This document shows, in pieces, positions 19,372-28,338 of a stretch of DNA of 64,000 nt (positions are counted from its first letter, which is position 1; the number at the start of each line of letters is the position of its first letter). The stretch is from Candidatus Desulforudis audaxviator MP104C (GTDB taxonomy: Bacteria > Bacillota > Desulfotomaculia > Desulfotomaculales > Desulforudaceae). The notes under the pieces are model-generated. The model was not told the DNA's origin. It made no database searches and was given only the letters and a program-made list of their open reading frames with translations. The stretch is taken from the NCBI RefSeq assembly GCF_000018425.1, contig NC_010424.1, positions 434,001 through 498,000 of the forward strand. Direction: 5' to 3'. The translations under genes were made by a program, and so were the position numbers.

Positions 19372-20032
19372 GATGCTAGAAGCCAGTTTCGGCAAAAAAC
19401 TCTGGCACTTCGACCTCAGAGTCAGACTGAAGGTCGACAGCCAGATTGTGGTGCTCCAGGGCCCGTCAGGAGCGGGGAAGACCACCGCTCTGCACTGTCT
19501 TGCCGGGCTGCTGCAGCCGTCGTACGGTTCCATTGAGCTGGATGGAACAACCCTGTACTCGTCGTTGAAGGGGATCAATATTCCGGCCCGCCGGCGGGGC
19601 GTGGGTTATCTTTTTCAGGACTATGCGCTCTTCCCGCATATGACGGTGGGCCAGAACGTGATGTACGGGTTTAAGAGTCAAAAGGCCAGGACTGCGAATG
19701 GCCGCCTGAAACCCGTTGACTTATTGGATGCCTTCGGTGTCGGACATCTGGTTCACAGGTATCCCGGGCAGCTCTCCGGCGGGGAAAAGCAGCGGGTGGC
19801 CCTGGTCAGGGCGCTGGCCACACAGCCGAAGCTGCTCCTCCTGGATGAACCTCTGAGCGCGCTCGACAGTGACACCCGGGCGAGATTGCGGCGGGAATTG
19901 AAGCATTTGCAGCGGGTATGGCGGATTCCTTTCATCCTTGTCACTCACGACGATGAGGACGCGCGGATCCTGGGGGACGTCATCATCCACCTGGAAAACG
20001 GGCGGACGAGACAAAACGCTGCCGCCGGTTGA
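19364..20032 (+). CDS. modC: ModC-like molybdate ABC transporter ATPase
   Basis: A 222-residue ATPase with Walker A GPSGAGKTT, Q-loop LFQDYALFPHMTV, signature LSGGEKQRVALVRAL, Walker B LLLLDEPLSALD and switch His VTHDDEDA. It is about 130 residues shorter than enterobacterial ModC because it lacks the C-terminal TOBE/MOP molybdate-sensing domain, so it should not be feedback-inhibited through that domain. GTG start inside modB indicates coupling. Confidence 0.9.
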   Translation: MSEMLEASFGKKLWHFDLRVRLKVDSQIVVLQGPSGAGKTTALHCLAGLLQPSYGSIELDGTTLYSSLKGINIPARRRGVGYLFQDYALFPHMTVGQNVMYGFKSQKARTANGRLKPVDLLDAFGVGHLVHRYPGQLSGGEKQRVALVRALATQPKLLLLDEPLSALDSDTRARLRRELKHLQRVWRIPFILVTHDDEDARILGDVIIHLENGRTRQNAAAG

Positions 20033-20166
20033 GCGCCGGCGACCTGCCCCGGCGGGGCCTGTTGAAATACTTCGCCTGCCCAGCACTCCTGCTTTACGTG
20101 TGCAAGGCGCCACTGAAAAGCAGCATCCGGAAAATGATACTTCCTCCTCGCTTCTGTGCGGGGAAT

Positions 20167-21624
20167 TCAAGGACTTTTTCCTGCGCTTCGATCCTCGAAT
20201 ATCCCCAGGGCGTTGTTTCTCGTACCAGTATTGGCCAAATTAGAAAATGCTTCTACTGCTCTGGCTGCTACGTTACTTCTAACCAATGTACCCGGCCCGC
20301 CTACGCAACCGCCTTCGCAGGCCATACACTCAATGAAGGTAAATTTATCGCTGTCGGCTGTCCTTGTGCCTTTTAGGGCATTTGCTGCCGATCTAAGGGC
20401 AGCCAGGCCTTGTTCTATTCCCTGTACTTGTAACACTTCCATAGAAACGTCAGGCAAGTGCCGGGTAACCGCAGCACTGACTCCTCCGGCCTTTGCAAAC
20501 AGCCGACCGTAAGGCGAAGCATCGTTCATGTCAGCAGGAACATGATTGGCCGGATCAATGTCCGATGCTGCAAATAACGCAGACAGCTCTTCAAAGGTTA
20601 AAGCCATGTCAATTTCACCGCCCAATGTTGCTTCGGCCTTTTTTGCAATACATGGGCCGATAAATACTGTAGTAACTTTGTTAGCGTACCGTTCTTTAAC
20701 TAACCGACCGGTAACTCTCATTGGAGAGAGAGTGTCGGAAATCTTTCCTGCTATCTCAGGTAGTTTAATGGTTACAGCTTTGGCCCAGGCGGGGCAACAA
20801 GAATTGGTCATCAATTTACTTTCAGGGTGGTTTCTTATTTCTTCCGCCTCCTGTTTGGCCACCACGTCCGCTCCCAATGCTGCCTCCACAACGCCATCAA
20901 AGCCAAGCTTCAAAATTGCGGTTTTTATGTGACCCGGAGTAGCCTTTGGGCCAAACTGTCCGGGAAGGGACGGAGCTACAATGGCCACCATGGGTTGCTT
21001 TTTAACCCTCAGAGCTTTAGCTACATCTAGTATTTTCGAAGTGTCCGTGATGGCGCCAAAGGGGCATACAGCAACACACATACCGCAGGAAACACATTTA
21101 TCCAGATCTATAACTGCTCGTCGGCATTCATCAACCTTGATAGCGCCCATGTCACAGGAACGCTCACAAGGACGAGAAATTTCTACAATAGCGTAATATG
21201 GACAGTTTTTAGCACAGATACCACATTCCACACAAGAATCGTTATCTATATATGCCCGGTTTTGAAGTACTGAAATGGCTTTTTTGGGACAACTGTTACG
21301 ACAAGAGTGGGCAACGCAGTTTTGACAGGCATCGGTAACAAAGTATTTATTTAACGAACAACCATTGCAGGCCTCGGGAATAACCGTCACAACTTGCTCT
21401 GATGCCTCCAGCCCCGTTATAATGCGAATCTGGGCCTCTGCGACGGCCCTTTCTTTATAAATGCAGCAACGATAGCGGGCCGGCCCATCGGGAATCATTT
21501 CCATAACCATATTCCTTATAACCTCGTCGGTCGGTTGCTCATCCAGTGGTTTATTAAGAGCCCAACGAGCAACTCGGGTAAGAATATTCCGCCGCAACTT
21601 GGTTATTTCTGATACTGGATTCAT
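20167..21624 (-). CDS. [FeFe]-hydrogenase, monomeric ferredoxin-linked type
   Basis: A 485-residue protein. Residues about 85-215 hold cysteine-rich ferredoxin-type cluster motifs (CVECGICAKNCPYYAI, CVSCGMCVAVCPFGAI and others). The C-terminal H-cluster domain shows L1 TNSCCPAW, L2 GPCIAKKAE and L3 ECMACEGGCVGGPG, close to the canonical TSCCPxW, MPCxxKxxE and ExMxCxxGCxxGG. It fits group B-type [FeFe]-hydrogenases, which evolve or take up H2 with ferredoxin. L1 has Asn where Ser is usual before the first Cys. It is monocistronic and opposite in strand to modABC, with no maturases in the window. Confidence 0.9.
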   Translation of the reverse strand: MNPVSEITKLRRNILTRVARWALNKPLDEQPTDEVIRNMVMEMIPDGPARYRCCIYKERAVAEAQIRIITGLEASEQVVTVIPEACNGCSLNKYFVTDACQNCVAHSCRNSCPKKAISVLQNRAYIDNDSCVECGICAKNCPYYAIVEISRPCERSCDMGAIKVDECRRAVIDLDKCVSCGMCVAVCPFGAITDTSKILDVAKALRVKKQPMVAIVAPSLPGQFGPKATPGHIKTAILKLGFDGVVEAALGADVVAKQEAEEIRNHPESKLMTNSCCPAWAKAVTIKLPEIAGKISDTLSPMRVTGRLVKERYANKVTTVFIGPCIAKKAEATLGGEIDMALTFEELSALFAASDIDPANHVPADMNDASPYGRLFAKAGGVSAAVTRHLPDVSMEVLQVQGIEQGLAALRSAANALKGTRTADSDKFTFIECMACEGGCVGGPGTLVRSNVAARAVEAFSNLANTGTRNNALGIFEDRSAGKSP

Positions 21625-21862
21625 CTATTTTTTCCCTTTCGGATTGGATTTGTCCACTCCTGGAAGCGGTAGGATAGGAATTTGTTTTTGATGGAGAGAG
21701 CATAGCAATAGCCACAAAGCATGTCAAGTGTACAAAATACTTCATTCAAATACATGATTTTACATGAGTATGCGCAAGACAGCGCAGAGTTGGCAACATT
21801 CAAAGAGAGAATCGGCAGGCGTTCAGCATGTGCAACCATTTGCCGTCCAGATTAAAGTGAGG

Positions 21863-22061
21863 CTCTGGAGATGCGGCGCAGGGCCCACGAACGGCTGGCC
21901 GTTTTTGGCGCGCGCCGGGTACCCCGGTATTTGTGCCGGGCGGCGTAACCGGAGCATTGGACCACGGGATGATCGAGCGGGGGCTCCGGATCCTGGATGA
22001 ACTGAGCTATTTCATTGAAAACCAATACCTGGCCGATGCGTTTTTGCTGGCTGATACATAA
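21863..22061 (+). pseudogene. NiFe-hydrogenase large-subunit-like remnant (repeat copy 2)
   Basis: Reads EMRRRAHERLAVFGA, shifts frame through a 4-base loss near 21908, then PGTPVFVPGGVTGALDHGMI and ERGLRILDELSYFIENQYLA to the stop at 22059. This resembles the internal H-cleft-side region of NiFe-hydrogenase large subunits, but both catalytic CxxC motifs are missing. The segment 21895-21947 is duplicated at 15306-15362. Confidence 0.55.
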
Positions 22062-22137
22062 TCTTAAAGCCGAGAGAGAAGTGCCGTTAGGCGGCGTCCG
22101 AGTACTATTGACCTGACGCTCAAGAACACGGAGTAAT

Positions 22138-22166
22138 TTGACAGGTAGTGATTACATGATAATATA
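22138..22166 (+). promoter_or_regulatory. SigA-type promoter of the third vapBC-like operon
   Basis: TTGACA (22138-22143), 17-bp spacer, AATATA (22161-22166), about 30 bp before the antitoxin start. Confidence 0.7.
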
Positions 22167-22196
22167 TCTGTAAGCATGTTAAGGATGGTGGTCCAG

Positions 22197-22445
22197 GTGA
22201 TTCGTACCCAGGTGCAACTGACGGAAGAACAGGTACGCAGGATTCAGCAGTTGGCGGCTGACAGGGGTGTATCCATGGCGCAGTTGATCCGTGAGGCGGT
22301 TGACCTATACACCTGTTCAAATGCTGCTCTGAGCCGCGAGGAGCAGGTCAGGCGTGCCATAGCGGCGGCCGGCCGTTTCCGCTCAGGACTGCAGGATCTG
22401 TCCGTTGAACATGACAAGTACCTGGCGGAGGCCTTTGAAGAATGA
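22197..22445 (+). CDS. Ribbon-helix-helix antitoxin (VapB-like)
   Basis: An 82-residue RHH protein: RTQVQLTEEQVRRIQQLAAD, then RGVSMAQLIREAVDLY. The GTG at 22197 has AAGGATGG about 9 bp upstream and gives the standard antitoxin N-terminus; the ATG at 22176 would add seven unlikely residues. The stop overlaps the PIN-domain gene by 4 bp. Confidence 0.83.
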   Translation: MIRTQVQLTEEQVRRIQQLAADRGVSMAQLIREAVDLYTCSNAALSREEQVRRAIAAAGRFRSGLQDLSVEHDKYLAEAFEE

Positions 22446-22867
22446 TGGTCTACCTCGACACGTCCGCGATCCTGGCCGTCCTCGATGCCGATGACCAGTA
22501 CCATAACGTCGCCAAAACCCAATGGAAATCGCTGTTGCACAGTGACACAATCCTGGTCTGCAGCAATTACATACTTGTGGAGACCTATGCCCTGGTGCAG
22601 CGTCGCTTGGGAATGGGAGCGGTGAGGTTGCTTTCCACGGACATCGAGCCGATCGTCCGGGTGATCTGGGTGGATGAACAAACTCACCGGCGGGGGGAAG
22701 CAGCGGTGATTGCAGCTCAGCGCAAGGAGCTGAGCCTGGTGGACTGTGTGAGTTTCGTAGTCATGCGTCAAGCCGGGATTCGAGAGGCATTTACCTTCGA
22801 CCGGCACTTTGCGGAACAGGGTTTCACCTGTCTTCCGGGTGGGTTGCCGAGCACCCAACAAGAATAG
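22442..22867 (+). CDS. PIN-domain toxin (VapC-like)
   Basis: A 141-residue PIN ribonuclease. Acidic positions are VYLDTSAILAVLDADD (Asp6), YILVETYALVQRR (Glu), LSLVDCVSFVVM (Asp) and AFTFDRHFAEQGF (Asp). It is the third RHH- or AbrB-paired PIN toxin in 8 kb. A terminator-like hairpin follows. Confidence 0.87.
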   Translation: MMVYLDTSAILAVLDADDQYHNVAKTQWKSLLHSDTILVCSNYILVETYALVQRRLGMGAVRLLSTDIEPIVRVIWVDEQTHRRGEAAVIAAQRKELSLVDCVSFVVMRQAGIREAFTFDRHFAEQGFTCLPGGLPSTQQE

Positions 22868-22944
22868 CGTCTGAGAGCAAATGGCTCCATTTTGAAATTG
22901 ATTGGAATCAATGTTATAGCTCACCGTACTGACAGGTTCACCTT

Positions 22945-22979
22945 GGACATATGCCAGTACGATAATGTCCCCTTTTTTT
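22945..22979 (+). terminator. Terminator after the third vapBC-like operon
   Basis: GGACAT (22945-22950) pairs with ATGTCC (22965-22970), followed by a run of seven T. A second inverted pair (CGTACTG/CAGTACG) overlaps it, so an alternative fold is possible. Confidence 0.5.
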
Positions 22980-23005
22980 CATCCGGTGTGCCACTATTTT
23001 AGGTT

Positions 23006-23557
23006 CTACTTAATCTTTTTGGAAATCGCCTTAAACTCCTCAGTGCCAGCAACTTTTAACAGTTGAAATAAAACTGTCTCGGTGCATGTAATTGCAGCGC
23101 CTGCATCACGCATGAATTCAATGCCTGTCTTCCAGTTTTCCTTTGCCCTTGAGCAAACTGCATCCCTTACAATGTGGACATTAAAGCCTTCCCTTAAAAG
23201 ACCGATGCATGTCTGAAGCACACATATGTGGGTCTCCATTCCGGTCAGGATAATGCTCATTTTATCCAACTTCTTTATTTCGTTTAAGAAATTAGGCTCC
23301 TCGCAGCAGCTAAAGGTCAATTTTTCGATGGGCTGATATACCGGCAGCTGCTCCTTTATTTCAACCAATGTCCGGCCGAGGCCTTTGGGATACTGTTCTG
23401 TCACAACTATCGGGATATTAAGCATCTTTGAGAGTTCGATAAGGTGAAGGCAGTTCTTAATAACCTCATTCTTAACCTTCATTGCCGCAGCTAGCCTATC
23501 CTGAATATCGATAATCACTAGGGCGGCGTTAGTTTTGTCTAAAAAGAACTTACCCAT
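23006..23557 (-). CDS. Isochorismatase-family cysteine hydrolase
   Basis: A 183-residue alpha/beta hydrolase of the isochorismatase/nicotinamidase superfamily. The catalytic triad is visible: Asp in ALVIIDIQDRL, Lys in PIEKLTFSCCEE, and Cys in GMETHICVLQTCIGLL. The length is standard. The substrate cannot be told from sequence. It stands alone and its AT-richer base composition differs from its neighbours. Confidence 0.85.
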   Translation of the reverse strand: MGKFFLDKTNAALVIIDIQDRLAAAMKVKNEVIKNCLHLIELSKMLNIPIVVTEQYPKGLGRTLVEIKEQLPVYQPIEKLTFSCCEEPNFLNEIKKLDKMSIILTGMETHICVLQTCIGLLREGFNVHIVRDAVCSRAKENWKTGIEFMRDAGAAITCTETVLFQLLKVAGTEEFKAISKKIK

Positions 23558-23673
23558 AATAATAAAACCCCCCAGCCAAGTAAATTTAGTCCATTATAAC
23601 ATCTGAAAGCAGGAATGATATAGGCCTTGTCGTATAGTTATCCCTGCTATGTACAAGGTCGGGGGGCGAGTGC

Positions 23674-26235
23674 TTGACACTCCGGAAAAAGACCCTGATG
23701 ATTACGGGGGCGATGCTCCTTGGCCTGCTGGTCGTGTTGTATACAGCCGCCCACTTGATCCTCCTGAGTAGTTTCCTGGACCTGGAAAGGGCCAGGACAC
23801 ACGACTACACCGAGCAAGTGCTGAGTCTCGTCACGGCCCAACTGGACGAACTCAGCAGCGGGGTCGGCGACTGGGCCGCGTGGGACGAGACCTACGCCTT
23901 CATCGTGACCGGCGATCCCGAGTATGTGCGCCGGAACATCCCCGATGCCACTTTTGAGGAGCTCAGGCTGAACCTGATGCTTTTTGCCGATGCTTCCGGC
24001 CGGGTGGTCTTCGGCCGGGCCTTTGACCTGCGGCGCGGACAGGAAATGCCGGTACCCGGAAGTCTTACGCCCCACCTTGAGAGCGGCAGTCCCCTGCTGG
24101 GCCATTCCGACCCGGAGAGCAGCGTCACCGGGGTGGTCCTTCTGCCGGAAGGGCCGTTGTTGGTGGCTTCGCGCCCCATCCTGACCAATGAAAGGCAGGG
24201 CCCGGTCCGGGGGTCGCTGGTCTGGGGCCGGTTTTTGGACGATCAGGAAGTTGCGCGTTTGTCCGAAGTGACGCACCTGGATCTCTCTGTGCGCCGCGTG
24301 GATGACCCGGAACCACCCGCTGACTTTGAGGCGGCGCGCGCCCTTTTGTCCCACGAGGTACCCATCGTCACCCGGCCGGTGAGCAGTGAATCCGTTGCGG
24401 GATACGCGCTGCTGGAGGACATCTACGGCGACCCCGCGCTCATCTTGAAAGTGGACCGTCCGCGGTTGATCTACAAACAGGGCCTGGCTACCATCAACTT
24501 CTTTGCCTGGTCTCTCGTGGCAGGCGGCCTGGTAATCGTCGTGGGCACAATGTTGCTCCTGAAGAGCCTGATTCTGTCCCGGTTGGAGCACTTAAACGAC
24601 AGGGTTGAAGAGATCGGCAGAAGCGGCGACCTTTCGGCGCGCGTTGCGATTCCCGGAGATGACGAACTGTCGAACCTGGCCGGGGCCATCAACCGGATGC
24701 TGACGACCTTGGAGCAGTCCGGCCGCAAACTGCAAGAGAGCGAAGAGCTTTACCGCAGTCTGGCGGAAAGGCTCCAAACCGCACACCAGCAATTGCAGGA
24801 CATCATCGAGTTTTTGCCGGACGCCACCTTTGTCGTCGACCGGGATAAGCGGGTGATTGCCTGGAACCTGGCCACCGAAAGAATGACGGGGGTTTCAAAG
24901 GCCGAGATTCTCGGCAAGGGTGACTATGCCTACGCCGTACCCTTCTACGGGCGGCCGCGACCCATGCTGGTCGATCTCGTGGTAGGGGGGGACCCGGGGG
25001 TTGAGTGGCAGTACCAGGGATTCGAGATCAAAGGCAACACCTACTACGCCGAGGGTTTCGTTCCTTCCGTCTACGAGGGGCGGGGCGCTTTCGTCTGGGA
25101 GAAGGCCTCGCCGCTTTTTGACAGTCAGGGGAATATGGCGGGGGCGGTCGAAACCATTCGCGATGTGAGCGAGCGCAAGGAGGCAGAGGAACGGCTCAGA
25201 TACCTGAGCCTGCATGATCCGCTCACCGGGATCTACAACCGGGCCTACTTCGAGGAGGAAATGCGGCGCCTGGCGGGCGGACGCTTCGCACCGGTGAGCC
25301 TCATCGTGTGTGACGTGGATGGACTCAAGCTGGTCAACGACAGTCTGGGACACGAAACCGGAGATGCGCTGCTCAGGGCGGCCGCCGGGGTTCTGCAGCA
25401 GGCTTTCCGCGAAAGTGACGTGGTGGCCCGGGTGGGGGGAGACGAGTTCGCCGTAGTGCTGCCGGAGAGCGACAAAACGGTGGTCCAGGGTGCCTGTCAA
25501 CGAATCCGGGAGGCCGTGGAGCGCCACAACCTGCTCCATCCGGAACTTCCTTTGAGTCTGTCCGTTGGTTTCGCGGTCACCAACGAAGACACCGGCAGCC
25601 TGAACGATTTGTTCCGGGAAGCCGACAACAACATGTACCGGGAAAAGCTGCACCGCAGCCAGAGTTCGCGCAGCGCGATCGTCCAGGCCTTGATGCAGAC
25701 CCTGAAAGCCAGGGACTACATCACCGAGGGGCACGGAGACCGCTTGCAGGACCTGGTCCTGCGCATGGCCGAGGCTCTTGGCCTGCCTGAGCGCACGGTC
25801 GGCAACCTGCGCCTGCTGGCCCAGTTTCACGACATCGGCAAGGTGGGCATTCCCGACCGCATCCTGTTCAAGAAGGGGCCCCTCACCCCGGCGGAAAGGT
25901 CCGAAATGCAGCGGCACTGTGAGATCGGCCACCGCATCGCCCATTCCGTCCCGGACCTGGTGCACATCGCCGATCTGATTCTCAAACACCACGAGGCATG
26001 GGACGGGGAGGGCTACCCCCTGGGGCTCAAAGGTGAGGAGATCCCCCTGGAGTGCCGCATTCTGGCCATTGCCGACGCCTACGACTCCATGACCAACGAC
26101 CGCCCCTACCGGAAGGCGCTGTCACACGCGGAAGCGATTGCCGAGCTGGAACGGTGTGCCGGCACGCAGTTCGACCCCGAACTGGTGCGGCTGTTCGTGG
26201 AAATCCTGCAGTCTTCAGCGGCAAGTACGGCGTAA
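23674..26235 (+). CDS. Membrane c-di-GMP signalling protein: CHASE4-like, HAMP, PAS, GGDEF, HD-GYP
   Basis: An 853-residue protein from a TTG start. A membrane segment (8-30) precedes an extracytoplasmic CHASE4-like sensor (SSGVGDWAAWDETYAF), a second membrane segment (about 270-295), a HAMP linker and a PAS domain (about 370-490). The GGDEF domain has an intact VARVGGDEFAVVLP active loop. The C-terminal HD-GYP domain has FHDIGKVGIPD, LKHHEAWDGEGYP and AIADAYDSMTNDRPY. It could therefore both make and degrade c-di-GMP; which activity dominates is not visible. A c-di-GMP riboswitch lies 13 kb downstream. Confidence 0.92.
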   Translation: MTLRKKTLMITGAMLLGLLVVLYTAAHLILLSSFLDLERARTHDYTEQVLSLVTAQLDELSSGVGDWAAWDETYAFIVTGDPEYVRRNIPDATFEELRLNLMLFADASGRVVFGRAFDLRRGQEMPVPGSLTPHLESGSPLLGHSDPESSVTGVVLLPEGPLLVASRPILTNERQGPVRGSLVWGRFLDDQEVARLSEVTHLDLSVRRVDDPEPPADFEAARALLSHEVPIVTRPVSSESVAGYALLEDIYGDPALILKVDRPRLIYKQGLATINFFAWSLVAGGLVIVVGTMLLLKSLILSRLEHLNDRVEEIGRSGDLSARVAIPGDDELSNLAGAINRMLTTLEQSGRKLQESEELYRSLAERLQTAHQQLQDIIEFLPDATFVVDRDKRVIAWNLATERMTGVSKAEILGKGDYAYAVPFYGRPRPMLVDLVVGGDPGVEWQYQGFEIKGNTYYAEGFVPSVYEGRGAFVWEKASPLFDSQGNMAGAVETIRDVSERKEAEERLRYLSLHDPLTGIYNRAYFEEEMRRLAGGRFAPVSLIVCDVDGLKLVNDSLGHETGDALLRAAAGVLQQAFRESDVVARVGGDEFAVVLPESDKTVVQGACQRIREAVERHNLLHPELPLSLSVGFAVTNEDTGSLNDLFREADNNMYREKLHRSQSSRSAIVQALMQTLKARDYITEGHGDRLQDLVLRMAEALGLPERTVGNLRLLAQFHDIGKVGIPDRILFKKGPLTPAERSEMQRHCEIGHRIAHSVPDLVHIADLILKHHEAWDGEGYPLGLKGEEIPLECRILAIADAYDSMTNDRPYRKALSHAEAIAELERCAGTQFDPELVRLFVEILQSSAASTA

Positions 26236-26483
26236 AGGACATACTTTCTAGTGATTGCCGATCTTGAAGATGCACGGCCGGGTGATTTCATGCATTCGGT
26301 AGGGGAAACAACATCGGGCATACGGTGATGTTCATCGAATGGCTCGTTCCTTGATGGCGCCGGTTTGAACCGGAACCCTTGCCCAAGGTTTGTAAAGCCG
26401 CGGAATCTCGGCCGCAAGGGCGGGTGGTCGACCGGATTTGGGTAGGGATTACCGACGAACGCTTTTCCCAGAGGTGGAAAACA

Positions 26484-27272
26484 GTGAAGCGGGCCTGGCT
26501 CCGTTTTTACGCCGAGTTGAACGAGCTTTTGCCGGCGGAAAAGCGGTGGAAAACCGGTTTCCCCGTGTCCTTTTGGGTACAGCCGACCGTCAAGGATCTG
26601 GTGGAATCCCAGGGTGTTCCCCACACCGAGGTGGCGCTGGTGCTGGTCAACGGGGAGCCGGCGGACTTATCCCGGCCGGTCGGGGACGGCGACCGGGTCA
26701 GCGTGTACCCGGTCTTCAGAACGATCGACGTCGGCCCCCTGAGCGGACCGAATGCCGGTTTCCCGTTTCCGCCGCGTTTCGTACTGGATACCCACCTGGG
26801 GCGGCTGGCGGCTTACCTGCGCCTGGCCGGGTTCGACACCTTGTACAGCAACCGCTTTGAGGACGTGGAACTGGCCGAGATCGCGGCGCGGGAGAAACGT
26901 GTCGTTCTTACGCGCGACCGGGGGCTCTTGAAGCGGAACAGGGTGACCCGGGGCTACCTGGTGCGGGCGAGTGATCCAGCCAGCCAGTTAGCCGAGGTGC
27001 TGGCGCGTTTCGATCTTGGCGGGGCCATGGTTCCCTTCAGCCGTTGCCTGCCCTGTAACGGCGTTCTGGAGCGGATGCCCCGGGAGGAGGTCTTGGAGCG
27101 GGTGCCGCCTCGCGTCCGGGAAGATTTAGATGTCTTCTACCGCTGCCCCGACTGCGGCCGGGTCTACTGGGACGGCACGCACTGCGCGCGCATGCGCGAT
27201 CTTCTCCGGAAGGCCCGGCATTCGGCCGCCGGGTCCAGGGAAAGTCCGTCTGTTGAAGGCCGCTTGCCGTAG
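26484..27272 (+). CDS. Mut7-C RNase/PIN-like protein with ubiquitin-like N-terminal domain
   Basis: A 262-residue protein. Residues 1-85 resemble the Mut7-C ubiquitin-like domain (AWLRFYAELNELLP, VNGEPADLSRPVGDGDRVSV). The rest is the Mut7-C domain: FVLDTHLGRLAAYLRLAGFD with conserved Asp, VVLTRDRGLLKR, then a zinc ribbon (CLPCNG and CPDCGRVYWDGTHC). The family is thought to act on RNA but is poorly characterised. GTG 26484 with GAGGTGG upstream is preferred over the longer open frame. Confidence 0.85.
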   Translation: MKRAWLRFYAELNELLPAEKRWKTGFPVSFWVQPTVKDLVESQGVPHTEVALVLVNGEPADLSRPVGDGDRVSVYPVFRTIDVGPLSGPNAGFPFPPRFVLDTHLGRLAAYLRLAGFDTLYSNRFEDVELAEIAAREKRVVLTRDRGLLKRNRVTRGYLVRASDPASQLAEVLARFDLGGAMVPFSRCLPCNGVLERMPREEVLERVPPRVREDLDVFYRCPDCGRVYWDGTHCARMRDLLRKARHSAAGSRESPSVEGRLP

Positions 27273-27346
27273 GGTTTCGTATTGTTCTTCGTCAATATTC
27301 CACTTCGCAATTCTTCCAATCCGCTTTCCTGTATGGATTTCCATGC

Positions 27347-27544
27347 AGCAAAATCAACCTGCTCACCCTCGGCCTGTTCACCCTGGTCATTAACGCCTGG
27401 ATGGTGCTGCTGGCCGCCAAATTGATTGCCGGACTGACCGTGCCCGGGTTCTGGCCGGCCCTGGTCACCGCCCTGGTGGTGACGCTGGTCAACCTGGCCT
27501 TGAACCACTGGCTCCGGCACCGCCACTATATCCGGGTGGTCTGA
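27347..27544 (+). pseudogene. Phage-holin 4_2/YvlD-like membrane protein fragment
   Basis: Sixty-five codons without a start: KINLLTLGLFTLVINAWMVL, then LAGLTV-type and FWPALVTALVVTLVNLAL to a stop at 27542. Two membrane segments match the C-terminal half of the YvlD/phage_holin_4_2 family. The 5' part has been lost; the break is at about 27345. Confidence 0.65.
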
Positions 27545-27550
27545 TCGCCA

Positions 27551-28291
27551 TTGTTCGGCATCGACAGTATTAGACATATTCTCCAAAGGGTATCCGTGCC
27601 AGGGGCACGAATTGACTATGAGTTTCCGGAACACCTGGCCAAAATGGACCGCTGGCTGGATGATAAACGCTTTTTCACACCGTTCCAGGACAAATACCAC
27701 CAATTTTGGGGGCGGCCTTCCGTGCCGGCGGAAACTTACTTGCGTATGAGGGCGCTCCAGCAACAGTACGGACTCAGCGACCGGGAACTCTGTGATCAGG
27801 TAGGGGATCGGCTCAGTTGGCGCCGGTTTTGCCGGATTCCCTTGAACAAACCGGTACCCCACCCCAGCACTCTGTCAAAGATCCGGCAGCGGCTGGACAC
27901 CAACGGGAGCGACCATATGGCCGAGCTGAACGAGCACTTGGTTCGCAAAGCGGCGGAAGAAAAGATCATAAAGAGCCGTAACAAAGTGCGGGTGGACACT
28001 ACCGTGGTCGAGGCCAACATCCACCATCCCACCGACTCCGGCTTGATTGCGGACACGGTACGGGTGGTGACACGCTTGGCGAAAAAGATCCAAGCCGTTG
28101 CTGGTGACACCGGTACGGCCATCCGGGATCGCACGCGCAGCATCAAGAAACGAGTCCTTGAAGCACGCGGGTTGGCCGAGTGCATAGAAAAGGTCTTGCG
28201 GCTTGGGGATATTAATTTGATTGGCAATGAAGCCGAATCAAAACGGTGGCTGGATAAGTACATTTTGCCTCCGGATTATGCCATAAACTAG
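27551..28291 (+). pseudogene. Transposase N-terminal fragment (DUF772-type)
   Basis: 246 codons from a TTG start. FWGRPSVPAETYLRMRALQQ and GLSDRELCDQVGDRLSWRRF are the DUF772-type N-terminal domain; KVRVDTTVVEANIHHPTDSG gives the first catalytic Asp of a DDE transposase. The protein stops before the second Asp and the Glu, so about half of the enzyme is missing. It starts 7 bp after the broken YvlD-like frame. Confidence 0.8.
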
Positions 28292-28338
28292 GGAATGGGT
28301 TGCCGGTGGATCGCGGTGGGGTAGCCCTGGGGGTCGTG

